The notes: generated from the letters alone by a model not told the origin. 64,000 nt of DNA from Oceanobacillus senegalensis (GCF_900176885.1 NZ_LT839648.1:2006377-2070376), one strand, 5' to 3'; counted from the first letter of the stretch, positions 32,225 to 41,747 are shown. Translations and numbers: made by a program.

Positions 32225-32791
32225 TTAAACATCACGATCAATAAAACATGCTAGTACCTGTGCTTCTTCATCATTCACTGGAACAAATAAATGGGGTTTA
32301 GCACCTTCAAAATAAGCACTGTCTCCTTTTTCCATGTAATAATTTTCACCGTCGTATAATAAATAGATAGAGCCTTCTAAAATATAAATAAACTCATCAT
32401 GTGAATGTGTATATGTTTCCGTACGCTTGTTCATATTCTTTGGAGTAACATGAACAACGGTGGGCTCTATTCCACTGAATTGGGACCGATTTGCAAGGAG
32501 CTCATAGGAATATCCCATATGTTCATCCCCAACCTTTGATCGGCGACTTGACCTTTTTTGTAAAACTAAATGATCATCAATTTTATCATCAAGTAACCAT
32601 GACAATGAAACTTGTAAAGCATCACTTATTTTTGAAAGTGTTGCAACAGCAGATGCTGTTTGTCCGTTCTCGATTTTAGATAGCATGCTTTTAGAAATCC
32701 CACACTCATCTGCTACTTGCTGTTGTGTCCTTTTTTGCCTCAAACGAACACCTTTAATTTTTTCTCCAATTTTCTCTAGATCTATTATCAT
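32225..32791 (-). CDS. XRE-family regulator with C-terminal cupin domain
   Basis: The 188 residues combine an N-terminal HTH (about 8-62, RTQQQVADECGISKSMLSK) with a cupin barrel (about 105-185) carrying HSHDEFIYILEGS and AKPHLFVPV histidines. Such two-domain regulators usually control small-molecule metabolism, with the cupin binding the effector. It lies alone, with about 300 bases before the HMG-CoA lyase gene. It could act on the palindrome at 34217-34235, but nothing in the sequence proves that. Confidence 0.9.
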   Translation of the reverse strand: MIIDLEKIGEKIKGVRLRQKRTQQQVADECGISKSMLSKIENGQTASAVATLSKISDALQVSLSWLLDDKIDDHLVLQKRSSRRSKVGDEHMGYSYELLANRSQFSGIEPTVVHVTPKNMNKRTETYTHSHDEFIYILEGSIYLLYDGENYYMEKGDSAYFEGAKPHLFVPVNDEEAQVLACFIDRDV

Positions 32792-33098
32792 TCATTCCCT
32801 TCTGCAAACATTACTTTATTCAGATGATTTAATCATAGAATAGTACATCATTTATAGTCAAGAAAGGCTATACATTAATAAAGAGGATTCTTATATATTA
32901 GAACAAGAACCCTCACTGGCTTAAAACGTACGATCCTTGGACTACGATTGCTCCCCCCACCCAATACCATTTTTCTATGCCGCCTGTACTACAGCTTTAG
33001 CGCGCTGTGGGCATGAAGGTTCCTGCTTAAACTTATTCTTTCGTACCTATTACAAAAGAAAAATACCAGAGAAGATCTCCCGTATTCCATATAAGATA

Positions 33099-34004
33099 TT
33101 ATTGACCGCTTACCAATAGGGATTTGCTCGGTAAAGCCTTTCCTAATTTATTCTGAATAAATAGCGAGGCTTCTTGTATTTTTTTCTCATCAATTCCCGT
33201 TTTTATTCCTAATCCATGCAAAAGGTACAAAACATCATTCGTTGCAACATTTCCTGCAGCTCCAGGAGCATATGGGCAACCGCCTAGTCCGCCAATTGAG
33301 CTATCAAACCTAGTTATTCCATACTGCATAGACGAATGGATATTAGCTATTGCCATTCCTCTTGTATCATGGAAATGCATGATTAACTTTTCAGGTGTAT
33401 AGTATTCTAAAAGTTCAGATATCAACTCCTCAACTTGTAAGGGAACTGCTGTGCCAATCGTATCCCCAAGAGATAAATCATCTACACCTAAATCTAATAA
33501 TTGATCACAAATTGGGATAACCGTTCCGGGCAGAATTCTACCTTCATATGGACAATCAAACACCGTTGAAACATATCCTGTTACATGTTTTCCCTCTTTT
33601 TTTGCATCCTGAATCACCTGTTTGAGTATAGGATACGTATCACCTATCGATTTATTAATATTTTTACGATTATGTGTTTCACTTGCTGACATAAATACGG
33701 AAATGCCATCGACTCCTGCTTCAAGTGCAAATTCTAGACCGCGTTGATTAGGTACAAGAGCAGAATAAGTAACATGAGGATTTCGTTTAATTAGTTTTCC
33801 AACTTCACGAGCATCAGAAAGCGCAGGTATCAATTTCGGATTAACAAAAGAAGAAAACTCAATCTCTCGTATACCAGTATTAGATAACAAATTAATCCAA
33901 GCAATTTTGGATTCGGTAGGAACCCATGTCTTTTCATTTTGTAATCCATCACGAGGTCCGACTTCCTTTATTCGAACAGTGTACGGTAACTTTTTCAAAA
34001 TCAA
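33099..34004 (-). CDS. mvaB: Hydroxymethylglutaryl-CoA lyase
   Basis: This TIM-barrel lyase cleaves HMG-CoA to acetoacetate and acetyl-CoA in leucine or ketone-body breakdown. The 301 residues show VGPRDGLQNEK (about 15-25), the metal-site MHFHDTRG segment and the catalytic-cysteine loop GLGGCPYAPGAAGN near the C-terminus. It is monocistronic here; the usual acyl-CoA carboxylase partners are not in the window. A good sigma-A promoter with an overlapping operator lies about 220 bases upstream, with a hairpin repeat in the leader. Confidence 0.93.
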   Translation of the reverse strand: MILKKLPYTVRIKEVGPRDGLQNEKTWVPTESKIAWINLLSNTGIREIEFSSFVNPKLIPALSDAREVGKLIKRNPHVTYSALVPNQRGLEFALEAGVDGISVFMSASETHNRKNINKSIGDTYPILKQVIQDAKKEGKHVTGYVSTVFDCPYEGRILPGTVIPICDQLLDLGVDDLSLGDTIGTAVPLQVEELISELLEYYTPEKLIMHFHDTRGMAIANIHSSMQYGITRFDSSIGGLGGCPYAPGAAGNVATNDVLYLLHGLGIKTGIDEKKIQEASLFIQNKLGKALPSKSLLVSGQ

Positions 34005-34114
34005 ACCCTCCTATCGTAGATTTAAATTTATATTAAGTTGTCTGGAGATTGACAGAGATTTAAGTCTTATATTTTATGTGAAATGAAATGGTAATGTGTT
34101 TATTCATCAGATCG

Positions 34115-34169
34115 ATAAAATGAATCTTCAATCAGTGGGGGTATTACTGCCCCTTAGCCTGCGATAAAA
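34115..34169. repeat. Dispersed hairpin repeat A, short copy
   Basis: This 55-base version fuses the left part GAATCTTCAATCAGTGGGGG to the right part TATTACTGCCCCTTAGCCTGCGATAAAA. The central hairpin present in the longer copies is missing, probably deleted between the two G-runs. It lies in the predicted mvaB leader. Confidence 0.75.
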
Positions 34170-34216
34170 GGTAAATAAAATAGACCTAATACAGCTTATT
34201 CATCCTAGTTTCCTAT

Positions 34217-34266
34217 TATTCAACATTGTTGAATATAGTATATAATAAATATTTTGACATTGTCAA
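34217..34266 (-). promoter_or_regulatory. Sigma-A promoter of mvaB with operator palindrome
   Basis: TTGACA (34261-34266), an 18-base spacer and TATACT (34237-34242) form a strong promoter facing mvaB. The perfect 8-3-8 palindrome TATTCAAC-ATT-GTTGAATA (34217-34235) covers the predicted start site, a repressor layout. A FadR/TetR-type or cupin regulator is possible. Confidence 0.75.
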
Positions 34267-34282
34267 TTTCAGCTATACGTAA

Positions 34283-34317
34283 AAAAGCTTGGGGGTAAGC
34301 ACATCCCCAAGCTTTTT
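34283..34317 (-). terminator. Bidirectional terminator between ybaK-like gene and mvaB
   Basis: AAAAAGCTTGGGG pairs with CCCCAAGCTTTTT around a ten-base loop, with A and T runs on both sides. Confidence 0.9.
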
Positions 34318-34401
34318 CACATTCTTGATATCGTTTAAACAAACATCACTATATGTACAAGGTTATACACATAAACTTATATTGTTGAATAATATGCGTC
34401 A

Positions 34402-34914
34402 TTACATACTTTCTTCAATAACTTTCTCTTTGATGTCCGCGGTATCCCATCCTTTACAAACATTTACCCATTTTTTAGCTGATGCATATGTAGCTAATTC
34501 TTCATTGGTTAATTCAATTGCACTATTCGTACTACCGCATGCAGGAAAAACGGTATCAAATCTTTTCAGTGATACATCCAAAAATACATCCAAATTATTT
34601 CTCAAGCCAAATGGACACACACCACCAATGGCATGCCCGGTTTGTTCTAATACCTGCTCAGGTGACAGCATCCGAGCCTTAAAATCAAATGTTTGACGGA
34701 ATTTCTTATTATCAATTTTAGCATCTCCGGCAGTAACTACTAAGATAGCCTGGTCTTCTTTTCCTCTAAAGGATAATGTTTTTGCAATACGAGCAGGTAT
34801 GACTCCTATCGTTTCAGCTGCTTCTTGTACCGTTGCACTAGATGTATCAAACTCCTTTACATCCCGCTCTCTACTCCATTTCTTAAAATGTTCTCTAACA
34901 GTTTCAAGTGACAT
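34402..34914 (-). CDS. YbaK/EbsC-type aminoacyl-tRNA deacylase
   Basis: The 170 residues match the YbaK fold: KTLSFRGKEDQAILVVTAGDAKID, the HAIGGVCPFGL loop and the C-terminal FPACGSTNSAIELT segment. The family removes wrongly attached amino acids from tRNA (Cys-tRNAPro and related). The start is placed at ATG 34914 behind GGAAGG; the in-frame ATG eight codons upstream lacks a ribosome site. It is monocistronic, ended by the 34283-34317 terminator. Confidence 0.9.
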   Translation of the reverse strand: MSLETVREHFKKWSRERDVKEFDTSSATVQEAAETIGVIPARIAKTLSFRGKEDQAILVVTAGDAKIDNKKFRQTFDFKARMLSPEQVLEQTGHAIGGVCPFGLRNNLDVFLDVSLKRFDTVFPACGSTNSAIELTNEELATYASAKKWVNVCKGWDTADIKEKVIEESM

Positions 34915-35443
34915 TCTAAAAAAACATCCTTCCTTCATTTATTATTAGAATAGTAACACACTTTAATAGAGGAAAGCGATAAAAGTAGATTTTTTAGCTA
35001 ACTACTAATTTATTTAGAATGTAAAGTCCATTGAATTTAGAAAACTTTTTTGGTAATATGAAGTTTACTTTCATAGATGACTTATCAAATCGATACAATA
35101 GGGGTTCAATGAATATAAGTATTCAATCAGAGTAGAGATAATTGATGAAAAGGTTAATTGCAAAAGCATATTAAGTGTTTATCTTATTGCTGGCTAGGAT
35201 GTAACCTGAAAAAGGGGCATCCTGCCATTCTCGTCATTTAATAAGTTTGGGGATTTATTAATCGAAACGGAGGATAACAATATTGTATACTGAAATCAAT
35301 GATGGGTTATTTTCTATCATTGTTTTTTTTTGTTAAAAGTCTATTACTAATTATTCCTTTTATACGATTTCGAAACTCCCCATTCATTTCCACCCATCAC
35401 CTAGTGACTATATTTAACAGATACTGACTAAGGAGAGATTCGC
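34915..35443. other. Intergenic region with an orphan start/terminator scar
   Basis: About 530 bases without a convincing gene. GGAGG at 35271-35275 is followed at once by a short frame of about 17 codons and a terminator-like hairpin at 35297-35331. It looks like the start and end of a gene whose body was lost, or a small RNA. Nothing else recognisable was found. Confidence 0.5.
35297..35331 (+). terminator. Orphan intrinsic terminator
   Basis: CAATGAT / ATCATTG with a 12-base loop is followed by nine T residues. No plus-strand gene lies upstream of it. Confidence 0.7.
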
Positions 35444-37039
35444 ATGAGAAAAATCTATGCAAATGGACACTTTCATACATTTGACCGGATTCAACCAATT
35501 GTACAAGCGGTAGTTGTAGATAATGGGCGATTTATCGACATTGGAACTACTAAAGATATGTTATTACACTGGAAAAACTCAAAAACAAAAGTCATTGATC
35601 TACAGGGTAAAACCGTTACTCCTGGATTAATAGACAGTCACCTTCATCTATCCTTAGTTGCGGAAAATTTTATTAATCTAGACCTAACCGGCATTACATC
35701 CAAAACAGAAATGCTTGAAAGAATTCACGAAAAAACAAAACAATTACAGCCTGGACAATGGCTATTAGGTAGCGGTTGGGATGAAAACCTATTTATAGAT
35801 GGCAATATCCCGACTATTTCCGAATTAGATCATGTTGCACCTGGAAACCCACTGTTTTTACAGCGGATTTGTCAGCATGCGGCAGTAGCGAATACAAAAG
35901 CTTTCGTAGTGAGTAATTATCATCCAAACATGACAATTCCTGAGGGTGGAACGATTGTACTTGATAAACAAACCAGACAACCAACAGGTCTCATTTTGGA
36001 ATCTGCTAGAGACCTTATTTCCCAAAACATCCCAAGAGTGACATTTCCAGTTTTAAAAGATGCTATGAGGAAAGCAATTCAGTTTGCAATTGAAAAAGGA
36101 CTTACAAGTATACATACAAATGATTCCTTATATTTAGGTGGTTTGGATCAAACTTATCGTGTCTACGATGAACTGTTAAATCAAGAAGATCTTGGCCTGC
36201 GATCCAACCTTTTAATTAATTATGATTTTCTAAATGATCTACGTGATGCCGGTATGTATACAGGATTTGGAAATAACACTTTACAAATCGGGGCTGTTAA
36301 ACTATTTGCTGATGGTGCTTTTGGTAGGAGAACGGCACATCTTTCTGAACCCTATAGTGATGACCCAAGAAACTTTGGAGATATCATGTTAGATTCTTCT
36401 ACATTATATGAAATTGTAGAACGTGCTAGAACTTTAAACATGCCTGTTGCTGTTCATACCATCGGTGATAAGGCATTAGAAAATGTGTTAGATGTATTAG
36501 ATCAATTTCCTACGGTACCATTTAGGGACAGACTAATTCATGTTCAAGTCTTGCGTAAAGATTTACTAGAACGATTGGCCAAACCTAGCAGAATTGCTGA
36601 TATTCAGCCACGTTTCGTAGCTAGTGATTTCCCATGGGTTATGGAACGTTTAGGAAAAGAACGAATGAAGCTTTCTTATGCATGGAAATCATTACAGAAT
36701 GAAGGTGTCATATGCGCAGGAGGTTCAGATGCTCCAGTTGAACCAGTCAATCCATTGCTCGGAATTCATGCAGCTGTTACAAGAAAAACCCCTGGCCAAA
36801 CCCATAATGGATATAACCAAACTGAAAAGCTATCAATGAAAGAAGCATTCCAATTATTTACAGAATTAGGTGCTTATCCCACCAATGAGGAACATATAAA
36901 AGGAACCATTTCTCGTGGAAAATTAGCAGATATGACAGTTTATTCTAAGAACCCTTTTCAAATGGAAAATCCTGATGAATTATTAGAAACAAGTATAGAT
37001 ATGACCATAATCGGTGGTGAAATAAAATACGAGTGCTAA
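35444..37039 (+). CDS. YtcJ-like metal-dependent amidohydrolase
   Basis: The 531 residues belong to the amidohydrolase superfamily, with the metal motif HLHL (H66, H68) after VTPGLIDS and a YtcJ-type N-terminus (ANGHFHTFD). Later motifs include LQIGAVKLFADGAFG and AVHTIGDKALENVLD, the C-terminal ICAGGSDAPVEPVNPL with its metal Asp, and GKLADMTVYSKNPF. Substrates of this subgroup are mostly unknown amides or imides. GGAGAG precedes the ATG. It appears monocistronic. Confidence 0.88.
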   Translation: MRKIYANGHFHTFDRIQPIVQAVVVDNGRFIDIGTTKDMLLHWKNSKTKVIDLQGKTVTPGLIDSHLHLSLVAENFINLDLTGITSKTEMLERIHEKTKQLQPGQWLLGSGWDENLFIDGNIPTISELDHVAPGNPLFLQRICQHAAVANTKAFVVSNYHPNMTIPEGGTIVLDKQTRQPTGLILESARDLISQNIPRVTFPVLKDAMRKAIQFAIEKGLTSIHTNDSLYLGGLDQTYRVYDELLNQEDLGLRSNLLINYDFLNDLRDAGMYTGFGNNTLQIGAVKLFADGAFGRRTAHLSEPYSDDPRNFGDIMLDSSTLYEIVERARTLNMPVAVHTIGDKALENVLDVLDQFPTVPFRDRLIHVQVLRKDLLERLAKPSRIADIQPRFVASDFPWVMERLGKERMKLSYAWKSLQNEGVICAGGSDAPVEPVNPLLGIHAAVTRKTPGQTHNGYNQTEKLSMKEAFQLFTELGAYPTNEEHIKGTISRGKLADMTVYSKNPFQMENPDELLETSIDMTIIGGEIKYEC

Positions 37040-37417
37040 TCTACCAATAAACTTTAAATAAGGATTCTATTTGTATAGCTTTATGATGCCTTTTAATATG
37101 GTGTACATTAACTTAATCAAATAATTAGATCATTAATACCGCACAGTGGGTGGCCCATCAGCCACCCTAAGATGCGTGAAGTATATTTCCGGAGTACATT
37201 TTCGCAACAATCATGTTCGGGTTTTGTGTGAAAAAATATTTTTATTCCAGCCTTTATTTGTTTAGCTCCCCACTCCATTCCTCCTATATAATTCTTCTTA
37301 CCTAAGTATTCCTACCCTATTTTCTTTATACTATTCTAACTATTAATTAATAATAGTTTAATAGAACTTTAGTAGAATTCAAGATGGAAGGGTAACAAAG
37401 ATTGGGAGGAATTATAA
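37040..37417. other. Intergenic region before the alkaline phosphatase gene
   Basis: About 380 bases. A strong hairpin, GGGTGGC / GCCACCC at 37147-37166, lacks a U-tract. A degraded copy of repeat C lies at 37178-37226. The 100 bases before phoA are AT-rich; no clear TTAACA-type PhoP repeats were found. Confidence 0.55.
37178..37226. repeat. Dispersed repeat C, degraded partial copy
   Basis: TATTTCCGGAG and CATGTTCGGGTTTTG match, inverted, the middle of the structured element at 52761-52872, with an eight- to ten-base insertion between them. Confidence 0.55.
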
Positions 37418-38779
37418 ATGTTGAAGAAGATCGGAAAAAAATTAATACCATTTGCACTGATATCTACTCTAGCTTTTGGAATATTTGCTAATGGCACATC
37501 TGTTGTTGATGCAAAAATAAGCCCAAATCAAGGAAAAGTCAAAAATGTCATTTTTTTGATTGGAGATGGTATGGGACCAACTTATAGCACAGCATACCGT
37601 GCATTTATGGATGATAAAACGACACCATATATGGAAAAAACAGCATTTGATAACTATTTGGTAGGAATGCAACAAACATATCCATGGGATGAAGATGAGA
37701 GCATTACTGACTCAGCCGCTGCCGCAACATCTATGGCTGCTGGAATCAAAACATATAATAATGCGATTGCTGTAGATGTTAATAAAAATGAGGTTGAAAC
37801 GGTCTTAGAAATGGCGAAAAAAGATGGGAAAGCAACTGGCCTCGTTGCTACCTCACAGGTAAATCATGCTACTCCAGCATCCTTTGGAGCACATGATGAA
37901 TCCCGTCACAATTATAATGATATTGCAGATGATTATATTGATGAGAAGATTAATGGAGAACCTAAGATCGATGTGATTCTTGGTGGTGGTACATCCTATT
38001 TTGATCGTGCAGACCGTGATCTTACAGAGGAATTCCAAGAAGAAGGTTTTAGCTATGTAACAACAACAGAAGAGCTTAAGAAAGATGACAATGAACAAGT
38101 ACTTGGCTTGTTTGCACCTGTAGGTCTTGATAAGGCTATTGATCGTACCGAAGAACAACCTTCATTAGCTGAAATGACTGATTCAGCATTAGACCGTCTA
38201 AGTGAGGATAAGGACGGATTTTTCTTAATGGTTGAAGGAAGTCAAATTGACTGGGCGGGTCATGATAACGATATTGTCGGTGCAATGAGTGAGATGAAAG
38301 ATTTCGAAGAGGCATTTGAAGAAGCAATTGAATTTGCAAAAGAAGATGGTCAAACACTTGTTATAACAACGGCAGACCACTCTACTGGAGGATTTGCTAT
38401 GGGGATTGGCGGTGTTTACAAATGGGATCCAGCTCCATTAAAAGCTGCTAAACGTACACCAGATTTCATGGCTTCCCAAATTGCAAATGGTGCTGATATT
38501 GAAGATGTTTTAGAACAATATATTGATTTGGACTTAACTACAGAAGAAATTCAATCCGTTAAAGATGCTGCAGAATCAAAAGACGTAACGGAAATTGACA
38601 ATGCGATAGAACGTATTTTTGACCTTCGTTCTGGTACGGGATGGACTACTGGCGGACATGACGGCGTAGACGTAAACGTTTATGCTTACGGTCCACAAGC
38701 TGATAAATTTATCGGTTTACATGATAATCATGAAGTCGGTCAAATGGTAATGGACGTATTAAAAAACAAAAGGAATTAA
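37418..38779 (+). CDS. phoA: Secreted alkaline phosphatase
   Basis: The enzyme is a phosphomonoesterase of the PhoA/PhoB type acting outside the cell. A signal peptide with a basic start and a hydrophobic core ends at ANGTSVVDA (about residue 32). Metal and catalytic motifs are IGDGMG (D50), DSAAAATSMAAG with the active serine at 99, EGSQIDWAGHDND, TTADHSTGG and TTGGHDGVDV. The 453 residues are of normal length. GGGAGG precedes the ATG and an intrinsic terminator follows. PhoP control would be expected from the family, but no clear Pho box is seen. Confidence 0.94.
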   Translation: MLKKIGKKLIPFALISTLAFGIFANGTSVVDAKISPNQGKVKNVIFLIGDGMGPTYSTAYRAFMDDKTTPYMEKTAFDNYLVGMQQTYPWDEDESITDSAAAATSMAAGIKTYNNAIAVDVNKNEVETVLEMAKKDGKATGLVATSQVNHATPASFGAHDESRHNYNDIADDYIDEKINGEPKIDVILGGGTSYFDRADRDLTEEFQEEGFSYVTTTEELKKDDNEQVLGLFAPVGLDKAIDRTEEQPSLAEMTDSALDRLSEDKDGFFLMVEGSQIDWAGHDNDIVGAMSEMKDFEEAFEEAIEFAKEDGQTLVITTADHSTGGFAMGIGGVYKWDPAPLKAAKRTPDFMASQIANGADIEDVLEQYIDLDLTTEEIQSVKDAAESKDVTEIDNAIERIFDLRSGTGWTTGGHDGVDVNVYAYGPQADKFIGLHDNHEVGQMVMDVLKNKRN

Positions 38780-38788
38780 CGAATGGAT

Positions 38789-38816
38789 CCCGTTGCATTT
38801 CTAGCAACGGGTTTTC
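38789..38816 (+). terminator. Terminator after alkaline phosphatase
   Basis: The stem CCCGTTGC / GCAACGGG has a seven-base loop and is followed by TTTTC. Confidence 0.9.
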
Positions 38817-38846
38817 ATCTCTTACTTCTTTAGAGGAGGTACATAA

Positions 38847-39509
38847 ATGAAATATACGATAATTTCTATCATACTTATTACAATTCTTATGGGGTGTTCA
38901 AACGACACGGAACCGTCAACTTCTACAAAATCTGAAGAAAAAAGCGATTCTAGTGTGATTCATGCGGAACAAAGTGATGAAAACTATGTTAATAATCCTC
39001 AGGCCCCTGACACTCGTTCTTTAGATGAAATTGGTCAAGTATATAATGATGAAGATGGTACGGTAGTTTTAAAGTCTATTACGGACTACCATAAGTCACA
39101 TAAGATTGGGCCTGTCAAACTTACCATTAGTAATATCAAAGTAATGAATTATGAGCCAGCAATGCATTTGATTGATTATTTCCATGGTTTTACCAATAAC
39201 GAAATGAAATTTAACTATGTAAAATTTCATATTACGATGGAAAACACTTCTGATAGGCCTATTCATTTTGCTCCAGTTTCTATACTTGAAACAAATACAG
39301 GGGAAATGAAAGGTTTTGAAGACGACTTCTATCTCCAAAACTTAAATGGGGTAATGGAACCAAAAGGACAAAAATCAGGGGAGCTTGCCTTTATATTAGA
39401 TGGAACTCCCCCAGAAAATTTATCTAAAATAACATTAACAACGAGTGATGTTTTTAATGAAAATAATGAATCGATTCAAAAAGGAAAACAAATAGAAATT
39501 AAGTTTTAA
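38847..39509 (+). CDS. Putative lipoprotein with DUF4352-like immunoglobulin-type domain
   Basis: A 220-residue protein with a lipobox (ILMGC, Cys16), a Ser/Glu-rich linker and a beta-sandwich. The sandwich contains VKLTISNIKV, KFNYVKFHITMENTSDRPIHF and LAFILDGTPPENLSKITL, the order seen in DUF4352-type lipoproteins. It follows the alkaline phosphatase gene after a terminator, behind GGAGG. The function is unknown; cell-envelope or telokin-like binding roles are common in the family. Confidence 0.8.
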   Translation: MKYTIISIILITILMGCSNDTEPSTSTKSEEKSDSSVIHAEQSDENYVNNPQAPDTRSLDEIGQVYNDEDGTVVLKSITDYHKSHKIGPVKLTISNIKVMNYEPAMHLIDYFHGFTNNEMKFNYVKFHITMENTSDRPIHFAPVSILETNTGEMKGFEDDFYLQNLNGVMEPKGQKSGELAFILDGTPPENLSKITLTTSDVFNENNESIQKGKQIEIKF

Positions 39510-39526
39510 AAAATACGATAGAATCT

Positions 39527-39561
39527 GAGTCTGTTTGTACTACAAACTAGACTCTTTTTTT
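39527..39561 (+). terminator. Terminator after the lipoprotein gene
   Basis: GAGTCTGTTTGT pairs with ACAAACTAGACTC (one bulge) and is followed by seven T residues. Confidence 0.88.
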
Positions 39562-39596
39562 AAAAGCTGCTTTCTAAACAACAGTTGCTTTATGCA

Positions 39597-39704
39597 TAAA
39601 GTGAATCTTCAAATCAGGGGTGGTCTTTCATCCCCCACCTAAAAGGATTCGGTTTTTCCTTAATTCGATGTGAGGATATAACTGCCCCTTCACCTATGAT
39701 AAAA
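39597..39704. repeat. Dispersed hairpin repeat A
   Basis: ATAAAGTGAATCTTCAAATC begins the copy and ACTGCCCCTTCACC..GATAAAA ends it. The first hairpin is GGGGTGG..CCCCCACC, and the second is weaker than in the other copies. Confidence 0.75.
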
Positions 39705-39759
39705 TAGATATAATGTTTATTAACTTATCATTTAAATGCGTAGAGCTTCGGTTAGAGCC

Positions 39760-40578
39760 TTATTTAATATTTTCAACTGCTTGTTGTACTGTAGCAAATG
39801 AACTAATTTCAGACCCATCTATACCACTTCTTATAATGGTTTGAACCATATCAGGACGCATTCCTGTCAAGATAAGATGAATCCCCATCAGTTCAAAAGT
39901 ATGTTGCAATTGACATAGAAAATCAGTTGTTTGTATGCTATTCATCAATGCACCCGATAAATCAAGAATGACATAACTTACATGCATGTCCACAATCTTT
40001 GGTACTACATTTTCTCTTATATTTTCAAAATGTTTTTCCTCAAAGGAACCTATTAGAGGGAGAATAACAATTTCATCTTTGATTGGAACGATTGGTGCTG
40101 ATAGTTTTAACAGTTGCTGTTCTGTTTCTGTTTTACATTTATCAGACATTCGTTTAAAAGAAAGCATTGTCTCATTCATACTAATATCCAACATATGATT
40201 AATACGTTTCAAGATATCGGCATTCTCCTTCACAGTTAAATCATGCTCTATACTTATTCGCGTTATAATATCGTTAAATACATCCCTTGTCGGAGAATAT
40301 CGGAGAATAATATCTGTAATATCACCACCAGATGATACTTGCATTTCCGAGTTCTTGTAACTCCATTCCATAAGAACATCTGGGATTTTATCAAGTTTTA
40401 TTTCAATAAGTGCTTCCCCTAAAAATTGGAACAACTCGGTATACATATGTATTGCTTGTTCTTTTTCCCAGTTGGGTATATCTAAATCCATTCTTTGGAG
40501 AACAGATTCAACAACTTCTATCGCTAATGGTTCGGCATTTTGATAAAAGTATTTTTCAACTAGCTTTGATGAACTCAC
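39760..40578 (-). CDS. RsbR-family stressosome protein with STAS domain
   Basis: The 272 residues comprise a helical, haem-free globin-like N-domain (about 1-150) and a C-terminal STAS domain (about 163-270). The STAS domain carries VILDLSGALMNSI and LILTGMRPDMVQTII, at the positions of the two threonines phosphorylated by RsbT in RsbRA; the first is Ser here. RsbR paralogues form the stressosome that controls sigma-B. It is unlinked to rsbS and rsbT, as is normal for the extra paralogues. Confidence 0.9.
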   Translation of the reverse strand: MSSSKLVEKYFYQNAEPLAIEVVESVLQRMDLDIPNWEKEQAIHMYTELFQFLGEALIEIKLDKIPDVLMEWSYKNSEMQVSSGGDITDIILRYSPTRDVFNDIITRISIEHDLTVKENADILKRINHMLDISMNETMLSFKRMSDKCKTETEQQLLKLSAPIVPIKDEIVILPLIGSFEEKHFENIRENVVPKIVDMHVSYVILDLSGALMNSIQTTDFLCQLQHTFELMGIHLILTGMRPDMVQTIIRSGIDGSEISSFATVQQAVENIK

Positions 40579-40742
40579 TCCTACCCCACTCCTTTAAGAT
40601 CCTACTAACGTAAACCCTTGTATTGGTATATTTTATTTCATATTGTTGAATTGAAGAAGCTATATTTTATTATAATAAAATATAGCTAATTTTTCGCTTA
40701 AAATCACTTATACCAAAAATAGATAAAGTGCGAGGTTACAGT

Positions 40743-41525
40743 ATGAAAGAAATCATTATAACGAAGCTAATGGAAATAGAGAATAAACACCAAATAAAGA
40801 TTCTATTTGCTTGTGAGGCGGGAAGTAGATCTTATGGTCTCGCTTCAGAGAAAAGTGATTATGATGTACGCTTTATTTACATTCATCCAACTACCTACTA
40901 CCTCAGTATTGATCCGATTGGAATTGGAAAAAAGAAAGATGTGAAAAAGGTACCATTTAACAATGCTTTAGATATGTATGGCTGGGATCTGACCAAAGCA
41001 CTAAAGCTATTTCGCAAATCAAATCCAAGCTTACTTGAATGGTTACATACAGATATAGTATACTACCAAGCTTTCTCTACAATTGAAAAAATAAAGGAAA
41101 TGGAGAAAGCATATTTTTCAGAAAAGTCTTGTATACACCACTATATCAATATGTCTAAAAATAACTTTCGACGATGCAGTGAAGAAACAGTAAATATCAA
41201 GCTTTATTTAAATGTTTTGCGTCCTTTATTACTGGCCACTTGGATAAAAGAGTATAAGGAATTTCCACCATTAAAATTTAGCTATTTAGTAGACAAGCTT
41301 GTTCCCGAGGGAAAAATTAAACGAATTGTTAATCATTTAATAAAAATAAAATTAGGGAATAATCTGGAGTTAAACCCATTAGACCTACAAAATTTACATA
41401 TATACATACAAGTGGAACTAAAAAGACTTGATAATTATGCAAAATCCTTAACTGATAAAAACCAATCAATCACCACTCCATTAGATTTCCTTTTCCAACA
41501 AACATTAAAAGAAGTGTGGTCTTGA
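40743..41525 (+). CDS. YcgL-like predicted nucleotidyltransferase
   Basis: The 260 residues begin with a minimal nucleotidyltransferase motif: AGSRSYGLASEKSDYDVRF with D39 and D41 as metal ligands. A long helical region follows (MSKNNFRRC, VLRPLLLATW). Similar stand-alone proteins occur in B. subtilis (YcgL) and phages; the substrate is unknown. ATG 40743 is chosen, eight bases behind GAGG, over the GTG at 40728 which lacks a site. It is monocistronic. Confidence 0.8.
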   Translation: MKEIIITKLMEIENKHQIKILFACEAGSRSYGLASEKSDYDVRFIYIHPTTYYLSIDPIGIGKKKDVKKVPFNNALDMYGWDLTKALKLFRKSNPSLLEWLHTDIVYYQAFSTIEKIKEMEKAYFSEKSCIHHYINMSKNNFRRCSEETVNIKLYLNVLRPLLLATWIKEYKEFPPLKFSYLVDKLVPEGKIKRIVNHLIKIKLGNNLELNPLDLQNLHIYIQVELKRLDNYAKSLTDKNQSITTPLDFLFQQTLKEVWS

Positions 41526-41747
41526 TTGTTTTCAGTTTTGTAACAATTGTCATATTCAATGATTATTCTCCCAACTTTACCAAAAATTGGAGGTTTTTTC
41601 CCATTGGATAAAAATACCAGACAATCGATAAGGTTAGAGTAGTTATAAGGTGTCATCGATTATATCCATATTGGGAAATTTTGGGCCATGCTAAATTCTA
41701 TTACATCTAGTAATCTTTTATGTAAACTGCTTCGGGGAGGAAAATAC

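Noticed and set aside
32937..33119. Plus-strand 60-residue open frame
   Set aside because: No ribosome site, overlaps the 3' end of mvaB on the opposite strand, and the translation has no recognisable features.
37147..37166. GGGTGGC/GCCACCC hairpin as a terminator of the amidohydrolase gene
   Set aside because: No U-tract follows and it lies more than 100 bases after the stop; it more likely belongs to repeat remnants.
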